Below are positions 11,746 through 23,295 of a stretch of 64,000 nt of DNA, one piece after another. Every line of letters begins with the position of its first letter. The first letter of the stretch is position 1. The stretch comes from Parascedosporium putredinis (taxonomy: Eukaryota > Ascomycota > Sordariomycetes > Microascales > Microascaceae): contig CASHTG010000017.1 in the NCBI GenBank assembly GCA_949357655.1, positions 310,001-374,000 on the forward strand, given 5' to 3'. The position numbers were made by a program, and so were the translations under genes. The notes under the pieces were generated by a model. That model had not been told where the DNA came from and ran no database searches. It worked only from the letters and a program-made list of their open reading frames with translations.

Positions 11746-12590
11746 ATGAACTCGATCGAGCCCGAACAGACGCCTTTCGAGGCCGTCTCTATGCACACGT
11801 CTAACTTCCAAAGGGTAAGTGACGGAGATGCGACAAACAATTGCCATCGATTGACTCTTTTTTTCCCGCTGACTCTCGACCCAATAGCGCTACCAAGCTC
11901 TCCTCGACCAGTCGACTCCTTTTGTCCTATATCGATGGGTCAGCACCGCAGTCCTTCTCGTCGTCTTCTTCGCCAGGATTTTCGTCGCGCAGGGATGGTA
12001 CATTGGTACGTTTCCTGCTTGACCCTCTTCAAAACTCCCATTTCCCTCTTTCTATCGCCTCGGGACGATGGATTTTGCTCGCGGGAGTGGTTTGGAACCC
12101 GGACTAACAATCGGTGCGCGCAGTTGCCTACGCCCTCGGAATCTATCTTTTGAACCTCTTCCTTGCCTTCCTACAGCCCAAGTTCGACCCGTCCAGTGAT
12201 GCGCTAGATCAGGATATGGAGGACGGTGCTGCCGGTGGCCTCCCCACCAAGAACGACGACGAGTTCAAGCCCTTCATCCGCCGCCTCCCCGAGTTCAAGT
12301 TCTGGTACTGGGCCACCCGCGCCATCTGCATTGGCTTCTTCTGCAGCTGGTTCGAGCTCTTCAACGTCCCCGTCTTCTGGCCCGTCCTCGTCATGTACTG
12401 GATCATTCTCTTCGTTCTTACCAGTATGTCCAATCCAACCCCTCCCGCCTAAATTCCCCAATCCCTTTTTTGCGGCGAATTAACTAACCAATTTCCTTGT
12501 CTAGTGAGGAGGCAGATCCAGCACATGGTCAAGTACCGATATGTCCCGTTCTCTTTCGGCAAGAAGAACTACGCGAAGAACAGCAACTAG
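11746..12590 (+). CDS. RER1: RER1 family ER-retention receptor
   Basis: Golgi membrane protein that returns ER membrane proteins in COPI vesicles by recognising their transmembrane segments. Four exons: 11746-11814, 11888-12005, 12124-12423 and 12505-12590, all introns GT-AG. The spliced frame is 190 residues with no break. Family signatures in order: RYQALLDQSTPFVLYRW; a first hydrophobic pair around VLLVVFFARIFVAQGWYIVAY and LGIYLLNLFLAFLQPK; a polar cytosolic loop with EFKPFIRRLPEFKFWY; a second hydrophobic pair IGFFCSWFELFNVPVFWPVL and YWIILFVLTMRRQIQHM; and the C-terminal KYRYVPFSFGKKNY. Length and topology (four membrane segments) fit known RER1 proteins. One of only five protein genes in this window without a frame break. 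Confidence 0.97.
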
Positions 12591-13316
12591 GCGATCGGGA
12601 GAGCGGCGACCGAGTGTATTCCACCTTTACATGAGCGTGAGGAATAGTTGGCGAGAACGGCATCGGTTCATTTAGGGGCGTTGCCAAATTACGGATGGGT
12701 AATGTCATGACTTTGAGTCTGGGGGTGGGCAAAGCCCTGGTTACGGGCAAGTTTTTGTAAAAACAATCATGGCTTTCAATTGGCACCAAGATACATAGAG
12801 CTTTTTTAATGGATATGCAAAAGTTTCTTCTTATTACAAGTCGTATTTCTTGAGCCCTTGCTGCTTAGCTCCAACCTGATTCCTTTGAGGGAGTGCGTAG
12901 AGTGCAGATTCAGGAAGAGCATCTCGGTAGTCAAGGTCGAAATCGGCCAAAAAAATTGAGTTTCCTCGTTGGGGTTTTAAGGGGAAAAAACCGTTCAATT
13001 AATCTACTATTTTAGCTTCGTTGAAAGCTCCGTGGAGGGGATTTAATTTTTCGAAGGTTTGGCGAGGAAGGGCGCCAGCCAAGGTGTCGCGGAACCTGGC
13101 CCATGCTCCTCCGCGCCTTCCACCCGCCCAATCTCAGCCTCGTGCACGCAAGTCACATTTTCTTCTAACCACCACACCTCTCGCCCACAACTCTTCCTCC
13201 GCCTAATCCCGCGCCCCAGCCACCACCACAATTTGGCTTTATCAATTCGAATCGCCCATCATACCAGTGCATGTTAGCGGGATTTTTCAAAGCTGAGAGA
13301 GTTGCGGGTATCCACG
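12591..13316. other. Intergenic region between RER1 and PAF1
   Basis: Holds the 3' flank of RER1 and the PAF1 promoter and leader. The last 200 bases are pyrimidine-rich. No gene is supported. Confidence 0.5.
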
Positions 13317-14801
13317 ATGAGCAAATCGTCGTCGTCCGGCGGTGGCCGTGTCATCCACCAGGACTTCATCGCCCGCATCCGCTACTCCAACGCGCTACCC
13401 CGCCTCTAATCCCCCAAGCTTTTGGATATCCCCAACACCGGCCTCTCTAGCGGACAGTACACAACCCCCGGCTTCGCGTCGCGGCTGGTTCGCGAGCAGC
13501 CGTTGAATATCGAGGCCGACGCCGAGCTGGGCATGCCCTTGGACCTGGTGGGCATGCCCGGAATCTTTGACGGCGATGAGAGTTGTACGTATAGCCCCCA
13601 AAAGCTCAATGGGTTTCTTCTATGCAGCCCTGTCTCTTACACTTCTATATAGCTATCCAAGCGCCGAGCGAGATGCCGCCCGTCCACCCCCACGACAAGG
13701 CCCTCCTGCGACCCTTGGCCGCCCTCTCGCGCTCCAAAGCCGGCGACGCCCCAGTCTCCTTCCTCCGACGAACAGAATACATTTCCTCCACCATTCGCCG
13801 TTCCGGAACCGGTGCCCTTCTCAACAAGGACAGCTTGCGTCGTCCCGAGAAGCGGCCCGCACCCGAGCCCGACGACTCCCCGCGAATATTCGACGCAAGA
13901 TCGATCACGGCTTCGAGCTGGCGGAGAAATACCTCGCCGATCCCACCAAGGTCAAGCACCCGCTCAAGACAAACGCCAAGGTTGTCGACGTGTTTCCAGT
14001 GCTTCCCGACCTGGACTCCTTTCCGGATGCCGGCGCCTACGTCACCGTCAAGTTCCTCAATGCGCCAGTTCACAGCGGCGCCGCCTATGACACTCGCCTG
14101 CTGAGTGGCCTTTTCAAGCCTTGCGACCGGACGCCTGCCGAAGACGCCGCCTATGCCGAGGCAATGGAGTTGTGGGAACGTGACCCGGCGAACCACTCGA
14201 AGCCGGCGCCGTGCACGAATTACGACTACTACCTGACCAACACATCCGAGGATGCCAAGCGATTCCGAGCCAAGTTTGATGTCGATAACCCAGAAAATGA
14301 CGAGGAGGGACTCTACACGGCGCAGGGCGAATCTGGTCCTTGCTTCCAGTTCAATAGGTTGCGAGCTTACGAAACGGTCAAGGAGACCGAGCTGGATCAC
14401 AAGACGAAATACAGCAGCGAGCTCATTATTGGGTTTAGCGATGGTGATATAGAAGGCCAAAAGGCAGCCTGGTACTATCCCGTCATGCAGCGTTCTACGA
14501 TCAGGCCTCAGAGACAGAAGCGCATTGACATCACTCGGGGTTATGGAGCCGAGGACGAGCAGCCAGTGGTCGACCAGCTCGACGTCACTATCGACGACCC
14601 CAGCGATGAGCTCCGCGAGCACATGCTCCGCTACAAGGAGCATCCGCACGGTTGGGAAGAAGAGGAAGCGGGTGAGGATGAGAATAGAGCAGACAACGCT
14701 AGTAATGCAGGCGAGGATGATAGGCCTGAGAACGGTTCCGCATCCAGGGCTCGGGGGCAAGGCTGGAAGAAGATGACGCGGAGGGGGATGAGGACGAGTA
14801 A
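13317..14801 (+). CDS. PAF1: PAF1, RNA polymerase II-associated factor 1
   Basis: Core subunit of the nuclear PAF1 elongation complex, which couples transcription to histone modification and 3'-end formation. Exon 1 is 13317-13584, the intron 13585-13652 (GTACGT...TATATAG), exon 2 is 13653-14801. Signatures are RVIHQDFIARIRYSNALP at the N-terminus, KLLDIPNTGLSSGQYT, GMPLDLVGMPGIFD, PVHPHDKALLRPLA, and the central FRAKFDVDNPENDEEGL. An in-frame TAA near 13407 is best explained by three missing C bases in adjacent runs, which would read a Pro-rich segment as in other fungi. Two further one-base losses lie near 13880 (CCCC run) and 14755 (GGGGG run); the last restores the acidic tail EEDDAEGDEDE with a stop at 14801. 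Restored length is about 473 residues. Followed by a long non-coding interval. Confidence 0.93.
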
Positions 14802-16156
14802 AGGGCGCTCATTGGTGTATTCTTTCAAGTGGGTAAAGTTTTTTGGCGCCGAGGATCTGGCTTTAGGAATCTTCATATAGAGCCTTCAAGGGAACAAAAA
14901 AAACGAAAAGGGTCGTAGACAGACTGGTGTACTACTGCATATATTCCACCTTGGTGAGGCCTCGTGTTGAACTTTGAGAAGAACGTCATTGGACATTGGA
15001 CGTACGAGACACGAGTGTACCCCTATTAAGTGCATCTGTAGGGCAGGCGTCAAGTCTCGTAAAAGCCCGAGCGAGCATCGGCTCAAGAAACGCGGCGAGA
15101 TCAAGAGCTCTCGTTAAAAGAGAAAAAGCCCCCAACACAAGGCCCTCGCCGTCCTTGCACCGAGACAGCCCTCACCACGACTTAAACGACGGGGTTTTGC
15201 TGTTTGTCATGGTTCAAACACTCTATTGCTTTGCTTGATAGAAAACCTTCCCAGATAGCATGCGGATATATAAGTCTATAGATACATGATGTGATGTGAA
15301 GGGACACATCTGAGCCAAAAAGAATTTAACGAAAAAAAAAAAAAAAACAGTCATAAGCTTCATGAAAAGAATCGAGACATGGGCGCGTGTATCATGCTGT
15401 TATATAGAAAAGTTCAACCAGCACACAGGCGGTAAGCAAAGCAAGGAACAGACAAACAACAAGTAACCCAAGCAGCTAGCATGCGGGGTGATCGATTTGG
15501 GCTTTTGCTGATACGGTGGAGCTTCGTTTCCAGCGGCATCTTCCATGATTGTCCGACACTGTTTCGGCAGTTGATGGTTGGTGGTTGGTGATTCGACCGT
15601 TCGATGGTTCGATTGCTCTGATGGGCTGCTAGTTGTTGTTTCCTTTGCTTAGGATCTTGGCTGGCTTCCTCTTATTCTGTTCCTCGCTGGCGCTTCGCTT
15701 GCCTTCTTGGTTTCTACGAGTGCCTCCAATTTGGAGGCCTTCTCGTATTCCACTATCTCCTCTTCTGCATTTGGCATCATGGTTTCGACGTTCTTCGAAG
15801 ATGATCTCTCTCCCGATGCGTTTCTCCAATTGCCATGCGAAGGCGGGGTTGATGCTTTGCAATAGACACTCCTTTCTCCGACTCGATTCTTGGCACTTCC
15901 TCTGGTTTGTTGATTCCGTAGCCTGGTATTCGGTAGTCCTTGTCCAGCAATGCCTTTCGCGCTTCTGGTAGCTCGGAATTTGCATCGCTCACTTGCTGCT
16001 CGACTCGTCCCTTGCTTCCGGCCTGTGTGCTGCTTGCTGGCAGGTGGTTATGCTTTCAAGTTCCTTTGGAGCGCGTGTCTCGAGGCAGGCGTTAGGCAGA
16101 TGAGATTCAATGCCCGCCTTAGATAGGGTGTACGGGGAGCGACTTTCGGCGCTGGC
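14802..16156. other. Convergent intergenic region
   Basis: Lies between the 3' ends of PAF1 (+) and the CAP10-like gene (-). Contains a 15-base A run at 15332-15346 and a weak minus-strand coding-like stretch listed separately. Nothing else seen. Confidence 0.45.
15629..15992 (-). other. Coding-like stretch, uncertain small gene
   Basis: On the minus strand an open segment with natural-looking composition (ELPEARKALLDKDYRIPGYG, then KPEEVPRIESEKG) is followed by further open sequence in other frames, one ending KRKPAKILSKGNNN at 15629. No ATG starts the first segment in frame (its first codon would be GTG), and a stop lies a short way upstream. It could be a short unrecognised gene with missing bases or an intron, or chance. 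I do not recognise it. Confidence 0.25.
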
Positions 16157-18092
16157 TCATATAGTAAAGCCAATGCTCTCTCGATTGTCATCCACCACTC
16201 TCCCGTACTCCAGCAACAGCCTGAAGAACCAAACCTCCATATCCTCCTTCCGCAAAACCTTCCTCGCCCACTCGCTGCTATTCGATGCCATCTCTTCGGC
16301 AACGCGCTTCCCCTCCTCTTCCTCCGCTAGGTAGCGTACCGTCTCAATCCACTCATCACCGTGGAGGGACAGCGGGATGTAATCCCTCCAAGCCGCCAGC
16401 CAGCCGCCAGACCCGCCGGTCCATTCCCTAAACAGGGCGAACTTGAGAACGAGGCTGTTGCTGCGAAGGAAGGCCTGAAAACGGCCGGAGAAGGCGTTGC
16501 CATCGAGATCCAACAGGTACTTGAACCCCCAGGCGTTATTCTGCGGGGCAACGGGAGCGAGGTCGAACACGGCGCGTTGGGCGGAACAGTCGCCCGGATC
16601 GCACTGACCGACTTGGGAGAAGGAGACGTTGAGAAGGTGTGCGTGGGACTCGATGGTGGATTTCTCGGCGGTCCAAGGGGTCTCGGGGTCGGTATTGGTG
16701 GTGGAGTTGTCACTCGCGGGTGCGCTCAGGGTGAGGACGTCATCCGAGAGGGTGTTTAGTTTCTGCACGAAGCGCTGGCGATGATGGTTGCGCCAGTTCC
16801 CCCAGCGGCTGAACCCCTGTCGTAGAACCGCGCCAGTAAACCTCTGGGGTCTTGGACTCCCAAGGCTCGTCGTCCTCGGCGTTATAAGGCACCCTGTCCG
16901 CCCAGTACCAATGCGCAGGGAACACAATATCGGAGTAGGTAGATAGCTTCGACGGAGAGAAGATGGGGACGAGATCGTGCGTGACCACGTACGAAAGCGG
17001 GCTGTCGAGGAAGCCGTGCATTTTCCGAAAGGAAGGGCTCGAGCAAATATCGCTAAAGGCCGTCACGTCGGAGACGAAACACAACGGGCCTTCCGAGCAG
17101 TACCTGGATGTGTCGTCCGTCATCTCATCATCCTCTTCTTCGAGGGAGCGCGCAGGGCTGTCTGGTGAACAGCTCATACGGGCCGTTGCCCAGGCCGACC
17201 TTTTCCCCAGGTTGAAGAAGCGGCTTACGGCGACTTCTCGGATCGAATTGCCGTTTCCAAGCTCCGCCGCCCGGGTGAAGCCATTGGAGAGCGCCTGCTT
17301 TCCCTTAGAGGTAGCTAGTTTCGCCGTCTCGGCCTTGGCAAGGAGGCGGGCTAGATCGTCGTGCTGCAACGCCACGCGCGGCTCATCGAGAGCGTTGAAC
17401 GCGAGGTCCATGTCCGGCAAATACTTGACAAACTTGCCAAGCATCTTGGGGAGAGCCTTCCTCTCCCAGGGCCGGCCACCTTGCTGGTGCGCAACCGTTC
17501 CATTGCGGATCAAGATACCAATGAGGTAATTCTCGTACCCCAGCGCCTCCACCGCCCTCTTTCGGATCGTCGCCGGCTTCAGGCCCCAGAACGGCGCAAG
17601 CATCTCGTGAATCGCGTCAAACTCGTCAATGAGGACGACATCCCTCGCCCTGGCAAACTCGTACCACTTGTCAAAATTGGGCGGCGGCGCAACCTTGTAC
17701 TTCCTGCGGTATTCGTTCACGGCTTCCTCCAAGGACCGGGACTGTCTCGCGAGGAGCTTTTCCCTCTCATCACCGGCCTTCTGAACAAGTCGTCGGATGG
17801 GGTGCGGCGCCGACCCAATATCCGTCTGCGCTACTTGCGGGGTTTACCACTTCCTGCTCCGCGCTTTCCGCTGTGATTGTCGGCTTTTTTGTCTCATGTA
17901 AAGAAGATGTCGGTGATTCTTCTTTCTTGGTAAATGTGATTTTGGGTTCTTCCTTTTGCTAGGTGAGATGTCATTCCGAAGCTCGAACGATGCTGCGGGG
18001 ACTTCGATGATGTGATATGCGACGAAGAAAATAAACAAAACAAGAACAGCTGCGCTGAAGCCGCTCCGTGGCATGCGGCAAAATCCTAACAT
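16157..18092 (-). CDS. CAP10 / GT90 family glycosyltransferase, type II membrane protein
   Basis: Resembles the cryptococcal capsule-associated Cap10 family (GT90 / DUF821), Golgi enzymes thought to transfer xylosyl or glucosyl units. A short N-terminus is followed by one hydrophobic anchor (AAVLVLFIFFVAYHII, residues about 14-30), then a low-complexity stem, then the catalytic domain: HPIRRLVQKAGDERE, FDKWYEFARARDVVLIDEFD, PEVYWRGSTTG followed by GFSRWGNWRNHHRQRFV, WGFKYLLDLDGNAFSGRF, and the end WFFRLLLEYGRVVDDNRE. The WRG(S/T)TxGG and KYLLDLDGNxxSGRF elements are family hallmarks. No intron is needed. Three frame breaks (about 17935, 17825 and 16818; five missing bases, the last in a G run inside the glycine pair) give about 646 residues when bridged. 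The donor and acceptor sugars cannot be told from sequence. Confidence 0.9.
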
Positions 18093-18581
18093 CTTGAGTA
18101 GGGTGCGGGGGTATAAATGGCCCTCAGCCCCAGTTGACGCCAGTTACAAGACAAAGAGATTGTTCGATCTGGGGAGCCGAATCTGACATTGAAGTTTCGA
18201 AAAAAGACAGTAACGAACCGATGTACCCGCTTTGACGAGAACCTGGATTCAAGTCAAGCGGCATGATGGCGGGACCCGTTGATCGGGCAACGCGACGAAA
18301 GCTATGGGTGGGGCATTCGCAGCTGTCACCAGCTGGTGATCCTGAAATTGACTACACATGGCTGCTCACATCGCACAAAAAGAAGATAAATTTCACAGTG
18401 GGACATCAACCGAGTCAATTGACATGAGTGCTCGCAAAGGCTCGTTTTGCTTGATATATTTGATATCAAGTCCGGAAACTCAGTGGCTAGAAACCAAAAG
18501 CGCCAGATGGGATGCCCAAACGCCAAGTAATGCCATCCACCTTTTTTAAGTTAACCCCTCCTTTCCCTTGGTATCAATTCC
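18093..18581. other. Intergenic region between CAP10-like and RPS22
   Basis: Contains the CAP10-like promoter (TATAAAT at about 18112, just upstream of its start on the opposite strand) and the RPS22 3' flank. No gene seen. Confidence 0.45.
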
Positions 18582-19255
18582 TTAGTAGAAGAAGCCAATG
18601 ATCTTGCCAGCAACGTGCTTCCTACGGGCCTCCTCGTGGTCCATGATACCGGCAGAGGTGGTGAGGATGACATAACCGAACTGACGAGCGGGGAGAAGCT
18701 TGACAACCCACTTCTCGAGCTCGGAGAGACGGACGTTGTAGCGGGGAGAGATGACACCGCACTTGTTGAGGCGGCCGTTGAGCTGGACAACGATCTTGCC
18801 GGAGCGGTGGTCGTCGACCTCCTCGAACTCGCCAATGTAGCCTAGAAGAAGAAAGAATATTAGTTTTTGAAAAGGTTTGTGGCAGAAATTATCCACGTCG
18901 CAGGACGTGGGGGTAAGATGAAATCGAGAAACGCGTAATGGGGATAAGATTCTGCTGGGTATAATATATCGGCAGTTTATAGGGGCTAGTTCGTGGGAGA
19001 AAGCGATCGTTGCCCTAGTTATCAAGCCGAATGGGGGAAAGGGAAGCAGAGGGGGCGAGTGCAACGGGGAGGGTAGAGAGGAACAAGGAAGAGGAGAGGT
19101 TCGACATTGGGGGCTGACATACCGTGACGCTGCATGACCTGGAGGAACTTGGTGATGACCTTGGAGCTGGGTCGGATCATGACCTGGCGCTTGCCGGCCT
19201 TCTCACCGTTGTTGATGGTGTTGAGGGCATCGTGGAGGACGGAAGTAAGAACCAT
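18582..19255 (-). CDS. RPS22: Small ribosomal subunit protein uS8 (RPS22 / S15a)
   Basis: Component of the 40S subunit, binding the central domain of 18S rRNA. Exon 1 is 19255-19123, the intron 19122-18842 (GTATGT...TTCTAG, 281 nt), exon 2 is 18841-18582. The spliced frame is exactly 130 residues, the standard length, beginning MVLTSVLHDALNTINNGEK and ending HVAGKIIGFFY. Near-invariant segments GYIGEFEEVDDHRSGKI, CGVISPRYNVRL and VILTTSAGIMDHEEARRK are present and unbroken. A 5'-leader intron is possible upstream of 19256 but not proven. It is arranged head to head with RPS12. Confidence 0.98.
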
Positions 19256-20035
19256 TTTTGCGGTATTGAGACGGAGATTCTCAAGTCGTTAGAGGGAAAT
19301 GAGGTATCTGCGTAAAACAAGAGCGAAAACGTTAGCCTCCGATGGCCCTGAAGCGTGGAGAGTACCCTCGATACCAGAAAAGGTGATGGAGGGTTTCTGC
19401 CGCTCAGTGCTGAAGAGGAGATGCGTATCAGGGCTACTGTTTCAAGCCATATTGCCAGCTGGTTCGAGTTTTTCAGGATCTCGCGATCCGGACCAGGCCG
19501 CCCAGGAGGCTCCCGTATTCCAGGAAGCCGTCACCGGTAGGCAATATTTGTCTGATTGCTCTCCTCCGCCATCGCGAAAGGCATAATACCAGTCGCCATC
19601 ACGTTTCCGGCATCTTCAGGTAATTTATTTATTTTTCGTGTCAAAACATACCTCGAAAAATTGGTGGTGAGAAGTTGGGTGGGTTGGATGGAGGGGATGG
19701 GAAGCGGAAGGAGGAATTTCAAGATCTCCAAGAGAGTGGTTTTTCTCCCTGGGCGGCGTGGAAATTTCACAGCGAAAGCACAATCGGAAGCCCTGTTGTG
19801 TGGTGGTCCGTGCACGCACGCAAAATTGCCCTAAGTGAATGTGCGTCTGCCCCGCCATCCAATAGATGCACAGTACTAATGATGACTTGCACACACAAAA
19901 CTTCTACCTCCCACTTTGTACCAATCCAGGTTCATCCAACTTCCACGTCTTTACATTCTCTACATTTCTCCAACTTATTCAACCATTACTCTTCGAGGAC
20001 GGCCGACAATCCCTTGAATCAAACATTCCATCAAG
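19256..20035. promoter_or_regulatory. Shared divergent promoter region of RPS22 and RPS12
   Basis: The 780 bases between two divergently transcribed 40S protein genes must hold both promoters and 5' leaders. Visible features are pyrimidine-rich sequence before each start (for RPS12, around 19920-20030) and a CTCGCGAT core at about 19484. I cannot assign factor binding sites. Coordinated expression of two small-subunit genes is the obvious consequence of the arrangement. Confidence 0.6.
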
Positions 20036-20841
20036 ATGGTGAGCGATATCCCCGGCACTTGGACTTGTTTATATCAGCCTCGCTTCCCCGCAATTCGCCT
20101 TGGTAGACGGACGTCTGCCGCCGTCCACGATGGTTCGCTCGGGTGTCTACAAGGCTGCAGGAGTAGGGGAAGGGGGAGAAAGAAGATGAAAGAAACCTAG
20201 TGAAAATTGAGAAAATTGAGACAAATCCTGGATAACAAACTAACTTTTGGGGTTCCTTGCCTCGTTTCTAGTCGGACGTAGAAGAGAAGAACACCCCCGA
20301 GGTCTCTGAGGAGGTCGAGGTTTCCGCCGATGCCACCTCCAAGGGTCAGATGTCTGTTCTCGATGCCCTCAAGGGTGTCTTGAAGCTTGCTCTCATGCAC
20401 GACGGTCTTGCCCGTGGTCTCCGTGAGGCTTCCAAGGCCCTCGACCGTCGCCAGGCGCACATGTGTGTCCTCAACGAGTCGTGCGAGGAGGATGCTTACA
20501 AGAAGCTCATCATCGCCCTCTGCTCCGAGCACAAGATCCCTCTCATCAAGGTCCCCGATGGCAAGCAGCTCGGCGAGTGGGCCGGTCTCTGTACGTTTCG
20601 ATTGTCCCTTTGGATGCACTCGCGACCCCGAATACCGAGGAAACTTGCGAGAGCCTCTCAAATATGTTGTCGTTGGAAGGCACACATCGTACTAATATAT
20701 CTTCTTTTTTTCTTAGGCGTCCTCGACCGCGAGGGCAACGCCCGCAAGGTCGTCAACTGCTCTTGCGTCGTTGTCAAGGACTGGGGTGAGGAGTCTCAGG
20801 AGCGATCCATCCTCCTCAACTACTTCCAGACCGAGCAGTAA
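20036..20841 (+). CDS. RPS12: Small ribosomal subunit protein eS12 (RPS12)
   Basis: Eukaryote-specific 40S protein located at the beak. Exons: 20036-20038 (only the ATG), 20272-20590 and 20717-20841. The first intron (20039-20271, GTGAGC...TTCTAG) follows the start codon directly; the second (20591-20716) is GTACGT...TCTTAG. The frame is unbroken, 148 residues, with an acidic N-terminus (SDVEEKNTPEVSEEVEV) and the family core GLREASKALDRRQAHMCVLN, KLIIALCSEHKIPLIKV and GKQLGEWAGLCVLDREG. It ends RSILLNYFQTEQ. A start codon alone in its coding exon is seen in other fungal ribosomal protein genes. Confidence 0.97.
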
Positions 20842-21162
20842 TTGCGTTTTCCGGCGTCAAAGGCTTGGGGCTTAGGGTATAGAGTGGGGGCTATGGGGGA
20901 TCTCCAAAACAAATGGTTTTCATCCTGAGGCAACTTGAGACCGTTTTGGTTGTACTCTAGCATCCTCAGCCGGCATCATCAATCCAAGGATTGGATGGGC
21001 TGACGAAGAATAAAAAACAAAAAGCATAAAGGACACCAAAAGTTTGGATACAGATTACCTCTATTCTCATTAGGCGTATGTACGTGATGTGACCCACCAC
21101 CGTAAGAGTACAACGAAGGAAACATGAATCGTGAGGTTCTTGCGTCTCGGTACAAAGATGCT
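20842..21162. other. Convergent 3' region of RPS12 and PIN4-like gene
   Basis: About 320 bases with AATAAAAA-type sequence near 21009, a plausible RPS12 3'-end signal. No gene seen. Confidence 0.5.
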
Positions 21163-21851
21163 TTATTTCCTTCCCTCGACCTAGAAGGCAGGTTAGAGGA
21201 TCGCGGGGTCGACCGAGAAGACTATTGCAAGAGGTGTCCCCAACTTACCATGATGATGTGGTATCCAAACTCCGTCTTGGCCTCCCCAATCTTGGGGTTA
21301 CCCGTTGAACTCGCCTCCAGGTTAAAGGCAACCTCTTCAAACTGGGGGCAAGGCTCCCTCTCGTCTTCCATCCAAGGGCACCACCTAACAACACGAGCGC
21401 ACAGTCGGTTAGCTTCGCGTACAAGGCAACGCGCTGTGACCTCTGTGCCATGACTGATACTTACCCTGCCTCGCCTTGTCCTCTGAGAATTCGCGGGCGA
21501 CCTCGTCGAACTTGGCACCGTCCCTCAGCTTAGCCAGGGCCTCCTCCTTCTTCGCATGCTTCTCACACTGCAAAGCTACTAGTCAGTCATTTTGTCCCTT
21601 ATTTAACGTTCCCCACCCCGCCCGTAGGGAATTCCTGCTGGGCTGTGGGAACAGCGTCTCGTAGGGTTTCCCGGTAGAAGGCCCCGTTGGCCCAAATCGC
21701 TTCACACACATGCGGAGGTGAGACGTACGAGAATGTGGCGCACATTGATGGACTGCGCGCCCTTGACTTGCTTGTCGTCCTTGTCCGGCTTGCCTCCCTT
21801 CCCCTTGGCCGGGGCTGGCGCCTTCTTGTCGGTTGCCTTTCCTTTCGCCAT
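21163..21851 (-). CDS. PIN4-like: Parvulin-type peptidyl-prolyl isomerase, PIN4/Par14 class
   Basis: Isomerises peptidyl-proline bonds; Par14-type parvulins are linked to pre-rRNA processing and chromatin in animals. Four exons: 21851-21729, 21567-21465, 21384-21249 and 21180-21163. The N-terminal tail is basic and Gly/Lys-rich (MAKGKATDKKAPAPAKGKGG), typical of PIN4, followed by the rotamase core: INVRHILCEKHAKKEEAL, FDEVAREFSEDKARQGGALG and TEFGYHIIMVEGRK. The last exon encodes only VEGRK plus stop (18 bases). One missing C in a run near 21325 restores GSLAPQFEEVAF; the length is then about 126 residues, normal for the class. No WW domain, so it is not the Ess1/Pin1 class. Confidence 0.92.
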
Positions 21852-23295
21852 GTTTATGCTGCGAAGGCTTTGGGAAGGAGCTTGTGGGCTTGGAACTTGG
21901 GGGAGGTTGAGAGTTCGTTCTTGTTCTTATTATTGGAATTTATCACCCCTTTCTCTTTTTGGAAGTTCCTTGACAAAAGTAGTTCTCCGAATGCCTTGTC
22001 GGGCAGAGTTGTGGGTTTTCTTCTTCTCTTCAATTTTCTTTGTACTCAGGACAAGCACTGCATTGTTGCTGTTGAAGTGGTGCTACCCCGCCTCTGGCTC
22101 TTTAAGCGGGTCGGAGCACTGAAGCGAGGGCGACACTAGGCCGTCCGTCGTTGTAAAAGCACACTTGCGATTTGGACTTCAATGGTGATTGCATCGAGCC
22201 TTGGGACCAAATCTTGCTCTTCATTCGCTACATGTATTCATTCCGTCTGTCTTAAAGCGTCTTCATGTAGGCACCGGGGTTTTGTATAAGAATTAAACAT
22301 GGTCCCCCTTTAACATTTACATGTACTACACCCAAACAAGTGAGCTCGATCGTTCCTGCCAGGAGGGGCGTGCACGAGTCAACGTTGTCATCTGCTTATT
22401 CTACGAGATGGAAACCTCGCGGGATTCACTCCTCTCATCAGGATCGAGGTGAAGGGCAAGCAAACGGGGGAAAACAAGCCAGTTATGAACCCGGTCTACT
22501 TTATGGGATGCAAAAATGGAGGTGTCACATCTCCACAGAAGCTTAGCTCCGCCAACGGCCCTTGCCATCCCCCTGGCTGAACCGAGGGGCCGGAACCGTA
22601 AGGCCAGACAAGGTCTGAGGGTATTATCAGTCCAGTCCAGGCCGTCGGCTTTAGGCCGATAGGGGATTCGCAACACACCACCCGTTGCCGATTTAGCAGG
22701 CCGTGTATTATCATTATTCCTTTGGTCGATGCAAGTAGTTATAAAAACCCAGGTTCTCCCCGTTTGTTGCGGCGACAGATTCCCCATTTCTACCGTGCGG
22801 TTTTCTTCTGTCTGCGGGAGGATCTTGATGGAAGGCAGTTGCGATGCCTAGCACGATACTCATCACCACATACGTATACGTAGAGTAAGTTGAGCTCTTG
22901 TTCGCGTTTCATTACTAAATAAAAATATTGCCAGATGGCTATTATGCAAGGGGGGACTCTGCGCTCAGTCGAACCTCTATAGATCGACTGACGGCGCACA
23001 ATCAACATACATCCATCCATTGAGAATGATACTAAAAAAGGAAAAGAAACCCTCAAGAACCCCAAGAAATCCCGGGATACCATTCCATCCTGGAAGGAAA
23101 ACCCAAAAAATGCGCCATCCACCGTCAAGATGCACCGGCATCCGTGGTCAGAAAACAGTTATTCCTCCGTTCCGTTCTAGCCCAGAAACCGATCCAATCT
23201 CCCATCCTGTCCTGTTCAGACACCATTACCACGCTGTTGAAAGAGAAAAAGAAGAAGAAAATTAACAAGAGGCCACCAAACATGCCTCATACGCC
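21852..23295. other. Intergenic region, about 1.4 kb
   Basis: Contains the PIN4-like promoter (adjacent to 21852) and the 3' flank of the SRA-like gene. No coding family recognised. Confidence 0.5.
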
